A DNA stretch of 64,000 nt from Lobosporangium transversale (GCF_002105155.1 NW_019028988.1:372001-436000); one strand, 5' to 3'; shown: positions 50,048-61,391, counted from the stretch's first letter. Made by a program: numbers and translations. Notes: generated by a model not told the origin, from the sequence alone.

Positions 50048-52854
50048 CTACTGTTGTTGCCGGCTTGTCTCTCCCCCTCCTCCTGGACCCAGCAAAGGTC
50101 CTTTCGGTGGTCTTGATCCCTCTACTCCTCCTCCTCCTTCATCTGAAAATTTCCTTTTTGTGGATCTGCTACTACCACCACCACTGCCACCACTACCTCC
50201 ACCGCCGCCACTACCGCTAGAAGCTTGGCCTTGAGTTCCTCCGTCCGGCGGCATATATTTTGCAGGTCGTTTTTGCTCTCTTATCTGCGACTCACAGACC
50301 CTTGCGATGTTCTCAGCACCAACAGCATCTCGATCAAAGTATGCTTTACAATTTCGACAGTACTTGGATCGAAAAGGAACATTCTCCAATATACTGTCAC
50401 AGTGAGGCCGTGGACACTTGGCAGATGTGTAGTATTTATGACAACCTACAATGGGGTAGTCTAGAGATTTTGCCTGTTCGAGCCAGATTTAATACTCGTT
50501 AAAAAAAAGACTCAAAAATTAAATGTCATTGATCAAAGGATTTTTTTTTTACCTTTTCAACAAGCTTCTTCATCAATATCCCATGCTTCGATACTTGTCC
50601 TCGGTTTGTCTTGAATGATCCTAGTCCAATACAGATCACCGCATTCGTATTGGCATCTCTTCTTCTTCCATTGCTTCCGCCCGCAAGCTTCAGAATTGCC
50701 TTGATCACATAATCAACGCATCCGTTCTGTGCTTTTCTATTATCCCAGCTATTCCGAACAAACCACCCGTCATTATAGAAATCGACAAGCGCCCTATATA
50801 TAGTCTCCCTATTGTCGTCACTGGTCCTAGATCCACTGCTACTACTGGCCTCAACTCCACTGCTACTACCGGTCCCTGCTCCACTACCAGAGAAACTACC
50901 TCCAGTACTTGATGGAGCTTGATTTAGCGGCAAGCTCATATAAGCGAAATACTGTGTTAAAGTAGGCCTTGAGAATGTCGGAATATTGCTTTCAATCTCT
51001 GTAATTCCTCTTCTAAGCTTTCGCCTCTCTAGCTCGCCCTGAAACTTCTTGGATGGTTTGTAAAGGTACGCTCTAGAAATCCGGAGGATCTCACGTTCGT
51101 TAGGTTTCCTTGGATCCAACTTTGCAATTGTCATCGAGTACCTCTCGCCTGGATCGATCCCAATGATAATGGTACTTTCGGGGGGAGGGCATGCTGCCCG
51201 GGTGTCATATTTAACTTCTACATTCTCGAGGAGACGGGATCTCTGCTTCCAGTTGATCTCACGCCGGGGACTGGGACTCACCGGGGACAGTGGATTTGTG
51301 CTCGATGTACCTTCTTCAGCTGCTTCTTCTCCCTCGTCGCCTTCTAAGAATGGTTCATCAACTTCCAGCAAGTCAATATCGCTGATACCCAGCAAGATAT
51401 CGTCATCTTCATTTCCGTCGTCGTCTCCATCATCACCACCATCACCTGCACCATGGCCTGAAGACGAGGATCCCTGCTGAGCACTTGAAGAAGCCTGGAC
51501 TGCTTGAGATCTTTGAGTATCCGAAGGTTGGGCAGCTTGCGAACCTCTACCTCTTTTTGCTTCGATGTGTCATAGGCAAGAAGTGTTAGGGTAAGGCCGT
51601 TTGTAAAGAACGATGTCCGTAGTTTCCTTCTAGGTCCATCATCAGATTGCAGTCCAACGTCCTTGTATCCTTTCAAGGAAAACAGCTCCTGCAACAATAT
51701 CCCCTTGTGGTTAAGGATCTTGTCCTCTGCAGCCCCCTTGGTACTCATGTTTAGTTCCAACAATTGGACTATTTCCTCTCGAACTGTTGGGTTAGACCAT
51801 AATATATCCAGGAGGCAGGCTTCCGTTAGGCAGAGAGACTGAGGCGGGAAAGCAGACGTAGGGAAATCCAGATATTTTTTGGCAGTTTTTTGCTCAAAAA
51901 AGAATTGGATGGAACTTCTTCCATCGCCTGGAATATCTATGTCAAACTAGACATTATATTGAAGAAATGATTAGGAACATTTCTATAAACATATTATATT
52001 TACCTGCGCATTCCGATAGTGAGACCTTAGCGCTGCTTGAACAGGGACCATGACCATCCGAGGCGACTTGCCGATCACCAAATCGGGATAGATCTGGTTT
52101 AAAGGACCAAGCCCTGTCTTTGCATAGAAGTTTTCGTATGCTTTGAGCTGGGACGGCTTGGCTACGTTCCCTTCGCCTTTTTTCTTCACTTCCCTGCTAT
52201 CAAGAACTTCATCTAGGAGTTGTGGGAGATCAGCTGGATTGGATGGCCCAGTGGTAAGCAGGTTATCGATCCACAAGGCGCAGGCCCAGAAAGCTCGAAT
52301 CCGTGCCTCATTCAACATTTAATAAATGATTGAATGAGCCCTTGAATTGTTGCAGCAAGTTGCTCGGGATTGAGATTGGGATCGGAAGTAGAGTCCAGCT
52401 TGGCAACTACACATGTCTTTAACGTGCCCAGCGTTAATGCAACAGTGGGGTGGACCCTCTTCAACCGTCGGTCCTCGGCAGTAGCCTCCTTCACTTTCCT
52501 GGTCTTATCAGTCTTTCTGATATACTTGGCCTTCCCTTTGTTCTTCTTTTTTTTCTTCTTTTCCTCCTTAACCTCCTCTTCTTTCTCATCCTCTTTTTTT
52601 TCCTTTTCCTTTTTTTTGGGGGACTTTCTTTGATGGCTGGAGCTGACGGGACGGTCGTGTTGTTTGCGATTCGGCTTTGCGCGTTTAGGGATATAGAATC
52701 TAATTAGGAACAACAATGTCAAGTGTTAGATGACTTTTTTTTTTTTTTTTTTTTTTTTTTGTATATGCTTTGGAAAATGTTCATTTGAAGGAGCTTACCT
52801 GGGTTGAGGTTGATTATTTTTATTCTGGTACCTAGCAGATATCGCAGTCCTCAT
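50048..52854 (-). CDS. Fanzor (eukaryotic TnpB homologue), RNA-guided nuclease family; two frame breaks
   Basis: Exons on minus: about 52854-52799, 52699-52004, 51946-50553, 50473-50048, about 800 residues once breaks are ignored. In order: a Lys/Glu-rich nuclear-signal-like N-terminus; MLNEARIRAFWACALWIDNL; IPGDGRSSIQFFFEQKTAKK; RRKLRTSFFTNGLTLTLLAY, characteristic of Fanzor; an acidic/Ser-rich linker; RuvC-I IIIGIDPGERYSMTIA with the catalytic Asp; the RuvC-II region VICIGLGSFKTNRGQVSKHG; a zinc ribbon SAKCPRPHC...SKYCRNCKAYF; and RuvC-III FDRDAVGAENIARV with the last Asp. A Gly/Ser-rich tail follows. Frame breaks lie at 52318-52320 and 51554-51558. The start is unsure: the frame is open to a TAA near 52944, and an ATG in good context lies at 52989. 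The family cuts DNA guided by an RNA from the element's end. Confidence 0.92.
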
Positions 52855-53130
52855 TCTATCATGGTAATGAAGGAATCTTTCAGCGGTTGGTTGCTGCGAG
52901 GCCTGGGTTTGGATCCAGTTGCATATTTCACAGTACACGTGTTACATGAAAATTTATAATACAGACATACTAACAGTTCTATGTCCCATGGTGTGGTGCC
53001 CGAGACAAACTTGCAGTTTTATTTTGATACAAATTTGGATAAATGCCCCATGGATGTGATGTGTGAACCCACATCCTATTCTCACTTCTGCTCCCTGGTT
53101 ACTATTTGTCTGTCTAAAATTTTTCATGAG
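52855..53130. other. 5' flank of the Fanzor gene inside the element
   Basis: About 275 bases. On minus, the coding frame extends upstream without ATG through VYCEICNWIQTQASQQPTAE-RFLHYH, which has a C-x2-C...H-x-H look, until a TAA near 52944. An ATG at 52989 in a strong context (ACCATGGG) opens MGHRTV followed at once by a GTATGT donor, so a small first exon is possible, but no acceptor in the right phase was found. Confidence 0.45.
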
Positions 53131-53195
53131 CTACTACAAACATGACTAGGTCGGAAAAGGCCTTCGTCTTGAAAAAATTGTAAGTATTAGCTTGA
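53131..53195 (-). repeat. Right terminal inverted repeat of the Fanzor element
   Basis: 65 bases, inverted copy of 49975-50039 with five mismatches (one C/T, one T/C, and three adjacent). Lies 5' of the Fanzor gene. Confidence 0.93.
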
Positions 53196-53771
53196 CAGTG
53201 CTTTCTTGACTAAACTCTTTATTTCTATGCTTGGTCTAGATGGTGTTTTTTTATGGGGAGAACTATTTAGACAACATATAGACCCCACATATCTTAATCC
53301 TAATAAATTGACTTGGTGGCATTGTTGTAAAAAATATCTTTGCTTAAGGGACAGAAAGATAGACACAATCAGGAAAAGGTAGGACAAAGAGTGTCAACAA
53401 GATTGACAAGAGAAAATAGAGTCAAATAACCTTGACTACAAACAGCGCCATAGAATGTCAAAAGAAAAGATGGGAGCTTTATAGGTGAGCTCACAAACTG
53501 AGTTACCGGAAGACAAATGCTTGTTGTGAAAAGGGGAAAAAGATAAATGGCAAGATGAACTGCGGATGAAGAATAAGACATGTGGGGAAAACTGAAGACT
53601 TTATTAAGAAGGAAGTTTCTTTGGCTTTTATACTCGGTAGTTTCTAGGTGAGGCGGACCCGCCTATGACTACAAAGGCTTTGCGCAAAGATTCCTTTAAG
53701 CTGGTTCGACAGATTAGTGGATACAAGATAAACTGAAATTAATTTTAATGACCAGTTGACCAGTCACACCA

Positions 53772-53862
53772 CTTGCAATAACAAGCGAGTCAATTGGCTG
53801 CCAATACATTTAAGAGTATTCAAAAAATATAAGGGATCGCGACCAAATGGAACGGGCTATAC
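53772..53862 (+). repeat. Direct repeat copy A
   Basis: Shares with copy B the string AACAAGCGAG, then AATTGGCTGCCAATAC, AGTATTCAAAAAATATAAGG, ATCGCGACCAAATG and AACGGGCTATA, with few mismatches. Ends at GGGCTATACC. Confidence 0.88.
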
Positions 53863-53924
53863 CTTATATTTTTAATCTAAAAACGATGATTGAATTGTTC
53901 TGGTGGCATCTCACTACGTGACGG

Positions 53925-54024
53925 ACTTGCAACAATACTCGTAACAAGCGAGCTAATTGGCTGCCAATACACTCGAAAGTATTCAAAAAATATAAGGTAT
54001 CGCGACCAAATGAAACGGGCTATA
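53925..54024 (+). repeat. Direct repeat copy B with palindromic extension
   Basis: Second copy of the ~95-bp repeat, about 155 bases after copy A and with a short insertion near its start. It continues into TATCGTGACCAA-ATAAAA-TTGGCGATA (54022-54048), an imperfect hairpin. Confidence 0.88.
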
Positions 54025-54462
54025 TCGTGACCAAATAAAATTGGCGATACCAAACTTTTCGTGCCATTGATTTTATTGAACATTGCTGACCAAAAGTATT
54101 CCAAAATTAGACGAGGAGGTGAATTGTTCGGTTTCTGCATCATCAAAGTGTTGAAGAGAGAAGGACAGGGGAAAGAAAGTCCTTATTTTTCGACTTTGCA
54201 AATATCGTCGTTACACGAACTAAAATATGGAATTCTTCACATTCTTTCGTGGGCTTCGATCGTCATTTATTGGTGCGACCGTACCGCAGCTGCCAATAAA
54301 AGTGCAACTCAAAGCTGCAACAGCCCACTTTGATGAGAGAATATAGCCCACTCTTTAGTGTAAAAGTTTATGTCACTTAAACTTCCGCGGAAGCTTTTTC
54401 CGGTGCAAAAAAACGCCGTCTTATGCAGATCCTTCATGTTTAGATTTCTACTTTGAACATGT

Positions 54463-54470
54463 TATAAAAG
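54463..54470 (+). promoter_or_regulatory. TATA box of the four-span protein gene
   Basis: TATAAAAG, 93 bases upstream of the ATG at 54556, followed by an A-rich and CT-rich leader. Confidence 0.6.
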
Positions 54471-54555
54471 GGTTACTGTTCCCTCAACAGAAACCAAAAA
54501 AAAAAAAACCCCCCTCAGTCACTCATTTAGACTATCAGAAATCATACAGTGTACC

Positions 54556-55222
54556 ATGTCTCGTCCAAAAGAATATTGCTGCTGCTGCGTTCCTCTAGGC
54601 TTTGGAGTCATCATTATCTGCCTCCTTGCATTAGTTCATGGCATTTTCAACCTTGTGACCACCCAACAGGGAGAACCCATTTGTAAAATATTTGAAAAAA
54701 AAAATTTTTTTTTTGTTCTTGTTATCTGATCAATAGCTCCTAACTAACCTTTTTTATATCTATATATATTTAGCACTCACGTCTAATGTCCTTGCATTGA
54801 TATCTGGTGGTCTCTTCTTGCTGCTTGGACTGGGTGGTGGTTATTGCGCTCTCTCCAAGTCCTACAAGCGAGTCAAGGCTTTTTCAATACTCTGGTGGAT
54901 AGCGACTGCTGTCATTACAGCATTTAATATCGTGGACTTTTCTCTGGTATCCCGACATAAAGAAGATATCAAATTGGCTTGCCAAAAGGAATTAGGGGAT
55001 ATAACTTATTCTACTTCTTTGCCGGAAGATTGCTATGGAGCTGTAACGACGATGCTAGTCCTCTTTCTGGTCCTCGACATGATGCTCATGTTGTTTTTCG
55101 GACACGCTATCCACCTCTATGCTAATCAGCTCAAAGGCCCTGATGATAATGTTAATCAAGACCACCCCCTATCTGAGATTGAACCACAACATAAAGTAGA
55201 GTTGCCTGAATACAGGCCTTAA
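54556..55222 (+). CDS. Four-span small membrane protein, tetraspan-like (exons 54556-54682, 54774-55222)
   Basis: 191 residues. A cysteine cluster MSRPKEYCCCCVPLGFG (possible palmitoylation) precedes span 1 (VIIICLLALVHGIFNLV). Span 2 is NVLALISGGLFLLLGLGGGY, span 3 is FSILWWIATAVITAFNIVDF, then a soluble loop with LACQKELGD...PEDCYG (two Cys that may pair), and span 4 MLVLFLVLDMMLMLFFGHAI. The polar tail ends VELPEYRP, PEYRP being a possible PY-like sorting motif. The layout is like other small fungal four-span (tetraspan/MARVEL-like) proteins found as families in early-diverging fungi. No enzymatic motif. Function unknown, likely plasma or endosomal membrane. Confidence 0.85.
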
Positions 55223-55713
55223 GAAGAAATATACCAAGATAAATGAATATAATATGACTAGAATGTAAAACAAATTATATAATAAAAGATATAAGCACTA
55301 GAACGGCATTTATTAAGTTCATGTATTATTCATGACACTGAGTACGATGGGATCTCATTCTACACAAGACGATATTTGTACTGTATGTAGTATGATACTA
55401 TTCCATGCTTATTTAGACTATGAATTTAAGCCAATTGACCAAAAGCGGATTGGTCAATATCGCTTATTTGTTGCTACAAAAACGACTACTGCAGCTCGGA
55501 GGTGAAAAGGGTCAACGGTCAATTGTACAGGAGGTCAAAGATAATGCCAGTGCTTTTTTACATTTACCAAAATTCCACAAGACCAACACCTGACGCTTTT
55601 TTTTTTTTTTTTTTTTTTTTTTTGCAATTTATGCATGCAGACATTTTCATTCGCATTCTTCATTGGCCCATATACATTAAGCCTAATTCAAAACATTCAA
55701 ACTACTAATCCGA
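55223..55713. other. Intergenic spacer
   Basis: About 490 bases with a T27 run at about 55597-55623. No gene seen. Confidence 0.5.
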
Positions 55714-58193
55714 ATGGATTCCCTTCCACTCAGGAACATCACATCTTCTGCAATCCATGCTGCCCCCAATGCAGGTTCCTCCTCTCCTGGTTCTTGTTCT
55801 TCTTCGTCCATACCACACACGTCATATCCACCGCTTCAGCAGCAACTCGCAGAAATTCCTTCTGAAACAAAAGAAACACAAGCACGATTTCAGGTACAGA
55901 CAAATGCACAGCGTACACAGCCACAACCACAATCACAGCTTTCCACTCTGTCATATCAGGATCTTGCTCAGCCATCATCACGCTCGTTCTCCACACATTC
56001 TACCCCATTAAGGCCAGTACGCCCGAGGATGCTTTTTTCACGTCCATCGTCTGCTCGATTGTCTCGTTTTGGGGGGTTGCCTCAGGCCCGTTCGAGAAGT
56101 AACAGTCATGACTATAACAGCCCGGCTGAGGGTTCAGTCTATGATTCTAATTTGACTTGGGCACAGCGACTCAATATGATGGCTCAACACAAGGCAGCCG
56201 AGTCCCAGGGTTTTATCTGGGACTCTCTCGATAATAAGTAAAGCTATACACCTTTATTCAGTTCATTTTTCTGTTTAAATTTCACCTTAAACATGTTTAC
56301 TGATCAATCTATTTTGATTGCTGAGTATTGAAATAGCATGGAAGGGGTGCAGGAGGCAAGGCAGATGCGCAAGCATGGACTCTTACGGCATTTCACAAAC
56401 CGAAAAGACACATCATACAATGCCCTTCGGTCAGCCATTCGGCTTCAGAAGGCTGAGAAGAGGTAATGAAAATTAACCGATATGAATTGTCCTACCCTTA
56501 TGTCCTTATTCCTTTTCTTCGTTTCCACACAGTCAAAGGCCCGCTATATTTCTCCATCTACAGCTTATATGCGTCATTACCTGTCAAATGGCCTCTGTAA
56601 TATTAGTATCATTTTCATTTTAAAGGAAAAAAAAAAATCTAATCTCATTTCTACAAATGCTTTAGGAACAGTGACATTCGAAATCTTGTCAGCTCCATTC
56701 GTTTGGGTTTAGACTATGATCTATATAAAGCCAAGATGATGGCGCTTTTGAACTCAAAGGCTCGAACTATCTTCTTTGTAAGCATAAGAGGCGAATTGAA
56801 AACTCATAAAAGGGGGGAAGATTGATGTGATTATGAGCAATTTATTTTATTATGTGTCTGATGAAGCATGCGAGTATATATATGCTTGTGTAGATCATGA
56901 TGGATCTGGTAGTTGACGTCCTGTTCTGTGTACTATATCTGGTTGAAGTGCAGTACCTTGTCAACAAGGATATATCCGACACTGAATATGCAACAGAGCC
57001 GAGTTGGTTATTTGTGCCTCGACCTAAGGCTATCTGGCTCGTGGCTGTGGCCATGAGTAGCTGGAACGTGATGTCTGCCATGATCCGATTTATCTTTGCT
57101 GATAGCAAGTAAGCCATAGATTCATTCCAGATTCCAGTTTTTCCAGGAAACCCAGACGATTGCAATATTAATATAATATGGACTAATTTTTTTTTTTTTT
57201 TTTTTTTTTCTTACTCGAGGCGTGGGTTCATATTTTCATCACAAACCTTGTTGGATGTAGTCACCGCGACCCCTTTCTTACTCTCCGGGGCATTTTTACC
57301 CAAGGGCCAGTGGTTATATGTACCGTATTTCTTACGGAGCTGGAGTGTTATTTCGCGTCTACAACGGGCATTAAGCATTGGTGTTGATATCGGTATCTCG
57401 GGTAAGTATTCGTTTTTTTTCTTCAATTTTTTATTCTTTGAAATGCTACTTAAATTTTATTTACTTTTTATTAGATCAACCATTCGATCCTGTTAAAGCA
57501 AAGCTCATTGCGCTTGTCGCTTATTTTATTGCTATTATGTACAACGCAATGGCAGCCTTCCTCTACACGGAAACGATGTTTGCTCCCAAGACCGAGTCTC
57601 CACATACGATCGGTGATGCGTTTTATTTTATTCTTATCACAGCATCGACAGTCGGGTATGGTGATATCACTCCAAAATCGTTTGAAAGCAAGGTTGTGGT
57701 CATGTTTTTCATCATCATCACACTCTCGATTGTCCCAGGCCTAATTGCAGGGGTGATCGATACCCTCAAATCTTCAAGGGCTGGGGGAGGGTCATACATC
57801 CAGAGCCGAGGCATCGACGGAGTTGCTAAACAATACCTGGTAATGATCGGTAATTTCCAGGATGTTAAACGTATCTCTGACATGCTGAGCGGGTTCTTTA
57901 ATAAGGTAAAATAATATAAAATATAAAAAAATGCTTTAGCAAGATCTGCCTATAACTTCCCTTTTTTTTTTTTTTTTTTTTTTTTTTTGGAAATACTGCA
58001 GGAGTTCTCAGATAGTGATGTACGTGTCGTGTTCTTGTCTCGGAATAAGCCTCCGAGAGATGTCAAGACATTGCTGGGCATGCCAATGTATAAGAACAAG
58101 ACTACGATGCTAGTTGGTAATGGTTTAAACGAGGACGATCTTAAAAGATGTCAAGTTCGAGATGCTGGCGGCGTATTTATCATTCCAGGTCAG

Positions 58194-58228
<35 letters not shown>

Positions 58229-61200
58229 GCGAAGGAATAGGCCGTAATTTTTCCTAAATCGGGACCTCTAATAATTTTTTTATTTTAGATCGAATGAGTT
58301 TAGACATGGAGTCGCAAGATACAATGACGACACTTCTTGCGTGGTCTCTTCATCTTTATGCACCCGATACTCGCGTATTCACATATAATCTTCTTCCGGA
58401 AACTGAGTCTTTCCAGTGGGGTATCGTAGAGCAATCCATGTGTATTAACGATGTGAAACAGCTCCTATTAGCCTATAATTGCCGACACCGAGGTGCTGCC
58501 ACCTTGATCCTCAATTTACTCCATCCTTCCGAGCCCCTCGATAGTTATACAGAAGGTTGGCAGGCCCAATATGGCGATGGAACCGGTAATGAGCTCTATG
58601 TGAGTTCTGTGCCCGAGGTCTTTGTCGGATGGACATTTGCCCAGGCTTCATGGTTTATTTTTCAAGAGTTCCAAACGATTCTTATTGGAGTGGATATCTT
58701 TATGGAAACAGCAATAGAAGGAGATTATGATGGCTCTCATTTTCATGGCGCGCACAACATGCCCAATGCTAGATCAAGAGGATCGAGTCGTCGTAATAGT
58801 GGTGGCAGCGGGTTTGGCTTGAATGATATCGGAATCAGTCTGGGATTAACAGGACAGCGCCACCCACAAGACAATGGCTTGACTGGAGACTGTCCAAGTG
58901 GGCAGTACCATTTGAGTCTCAACCCTGGTAACAGTTACAGACTTGGTAAATTTGATCAACTCATTTTTATAGCTCAATCTCCTGAGGAATTGGAAGCCAT
59001 CAATGGCTTTACAAAAGAGCAGTATGAGAAGATGTTGAATGATGAGAAAGATCCCCTAGGAAATTCGCGAGTGGACTTCGCGAAAGCGATGAATATGTAC
59101 CATGATCTGAAGTTATCGAGATCGGATGCTCGTGCAGCTGCTATGAAAAGAGCTGAGCATCGAAATACCAAGAAGATTAGACTTGAGGAGTCCACGCGAC
59201 AGCAGCAACTTCAACATCAGCAGCAAAGAACGCGTCTTACTTCAACTTCCGGTAGGTCGGGTGATAGCTCCAACACCACTGCCTCCCCCGCGATATACCA
59301 ACCTATGATCAGTGAGAAGCCTGTACCTCGTAAGATCGTTAAATCACCTACTAGTGATCAGCTTAATATGAAAAAAACCAAGTTAGCGCGTCCTGCCTGG
59401 AACATAGCCTTGTATGATGATGATGACGATGATGATGACGACAATGATGACGATGATGATGACGACGATGATGACGATGATGGCGGCAATGGTAGCGTGC
59501 TGAGCGACAGTAGCAATCTGCAAAAATCAAAGAGCGCCCACGTTGATCAAGGTATACGTGCTCATGAGGCACGTCAGAACAGGCATAATATGCAGAATTA
59601 TCGAGGCGTTGTGACTACCGAGGAAAATAATTGCCTATTAAGGGACCCAGAGGATAGCTCTGGTGATATAGATCAATCCGTAGATACTCGCAGTCGACGA
59701 GACCTGTCTCGGCTCTCTTCGGAAGGAAAGTCCTCGGTAAAGGATCTCGAAAATCAAGCCAGATTACGAAAAAACCTAAATAACACGACTGTCAACAATA
59801 ATACATCTAATAGCGCCGATTTTTATTCGACCATTTTCGACCTCAATGCTGCCGCTGCTGCAGCCGAAGGCACCGATAGGACGATAATGGCTCGAGGTTT
59901 GGATGCTGAAGGAAACACGACTACCATTAAGGGTCCTAGAGCATCAAGCGCTGCAGAAATTTTATCCATGCCGACAGTTGATGACACAGTGCAAGGACTT
60001 GGTTTGCCTATAACTGTCACTGCACCAGAGATACACCCCCATAGTTTATCTCAAACTCTGAAGAAGCCTCTCTCTCGACGGATGTCAGGCAAAGATAGGC
60101 AACCCCCTCATCAAACAGAAACACGTAATGGACACTACTCCATCAAAGGCTCATTCCAGCCTCTGGATGACACGACCTACATTGGCCAGACATCTGTGAC
60201 TAGATCAGAGACAAAGGACTTGCCGCTCTGTCATCTGTTGCTTGATCCTCCAGCGTCTGTCAGGTCACTTATCCGAGAAGATCTCTCCGCATTAAAGGAT
60301 CACATTGTCGTCTGCGCTAATGCGGGAGAGGACCTCTACCGCTTCATATCTACGCTTCGACTAGCTCAGATCCCCAAACAGGATTTCAAGACGATCGTGG
60401 TCTTGACTACCAATCCACAAGAGAAGCCCCATTTCAATAACGTCCCCCTAGCGCGAGAAGCGTCTGATGAGCGAGGGGACGAAAAACTCGATGAGAACGC
60501 GATATCAGCCTTGATTGATGGCTTGGCTGTTGCTGATGGCACTGAGCGTGATCTTCCTTCTAGTTCGATAAAAGTGGGAGTGGGACCCTCCAAGAAACAA
60601 ATGAAATCTGAAAAATGCGGAGGCGGAACCTGGAACGCCATTTTGTCCTTTCCTCGTGTCTTTTGGGTTATTGTAAGTGCATAGTGCATTTTTTTTTTTT
60701 TTTTTTTGTGAAGAAAAACACTATTGCTGATTATATCGGAACTTTAGGGAAATTGTCGGCATCAACGCGACTTGGTCCGGGCAGGTATCCTTGGTGCTTC
60801 CAGTATTGTAGTTTTGTCACATATTGCCCACGGCCTTGATCGAGGCGAATTTGTGGATAGCACTGCAATTATGGCCCACCATATGATCCATAAAACACTA
60901 CAGCAACGCAATCTTTTAGGCAAGCAGCACATTGTTGTTGATATCCGTAAGTGGCTCTCTGTCGCTCACTGTTATGTTTACAGCTGTAGCTTTTCGTAAT
61001 CAATTAATTTCTTTTTTTTTTTTTTTTTTTTTTTTCCTTCTTCCCCGCTTCATATTTCCCATGTATACGTAGTGGAAAGAAGTAGTATCCGATTCTTAAA
61101 TATGCACGATCTAGCTTTGGTTCGATCTTACCAGACACGGGACCATATATCCAAAGCTCAACGTAGCGGACCCAGCGGGTTCTGGATGACACCCATCTTT

Positions 61201-61391
61201 GCTAGTGGTCATGTACTGGCGAGTAGTTTACTCGACAATGTTCTGTTTCAAGCCTATTCTAAGACCCATATCCTGGACCTCGTGAAGCTCTGTTGTGGTG
61301 TCCGGCTCAAGCAGGCCATTGAGCTGGACCAGATCTTGGGTATTGACTGCTCCAGTATCTGCTTGATTGAGACTCCCATACAATTTGTGGT

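Larger units (their letters stand above)
49975..53195 (-). mobile_element. TIR-bounded element carrying a Fanzor gene, no transposase
   Basis: 3.22 kb between two 65-bp inverted repeats. The only coding region inside is the Fanzor gene, which fills most of it. No DDE transposase, integrase or helicase is visible, so the element would need an enzyme in trans. The left flank ends ...GTATTA and the right flank begins CAGTGC, so no clean target-site duplication is seen; a TA duplication with one mutated copy is possible. Fanzor genes are known inside several eukaryotic DNA transposon types, including Mariner-like and Helitron elements; which type this is cannot be told. Confidence 0.85.
53196..54462. 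other. Gene-poor region with a duplicated repeat
   Basis: Beyond the right inverted repeat no gene is supported. CTTTTATA at 53625-53632 is a TATA box on the minus strand, about 430 bases outside the element, with no gene clearly attached. The duplicated ~95-bp repeat is given separately. Confidence 0.5.

Noticed and set aside
53369-53581. Minus-strand open frame as a first exon of the Fanzor gene
   Set aside because: It lies outside the inverted repeat and no splice route into the Fanzor frame was found; residue use is not protein-like.
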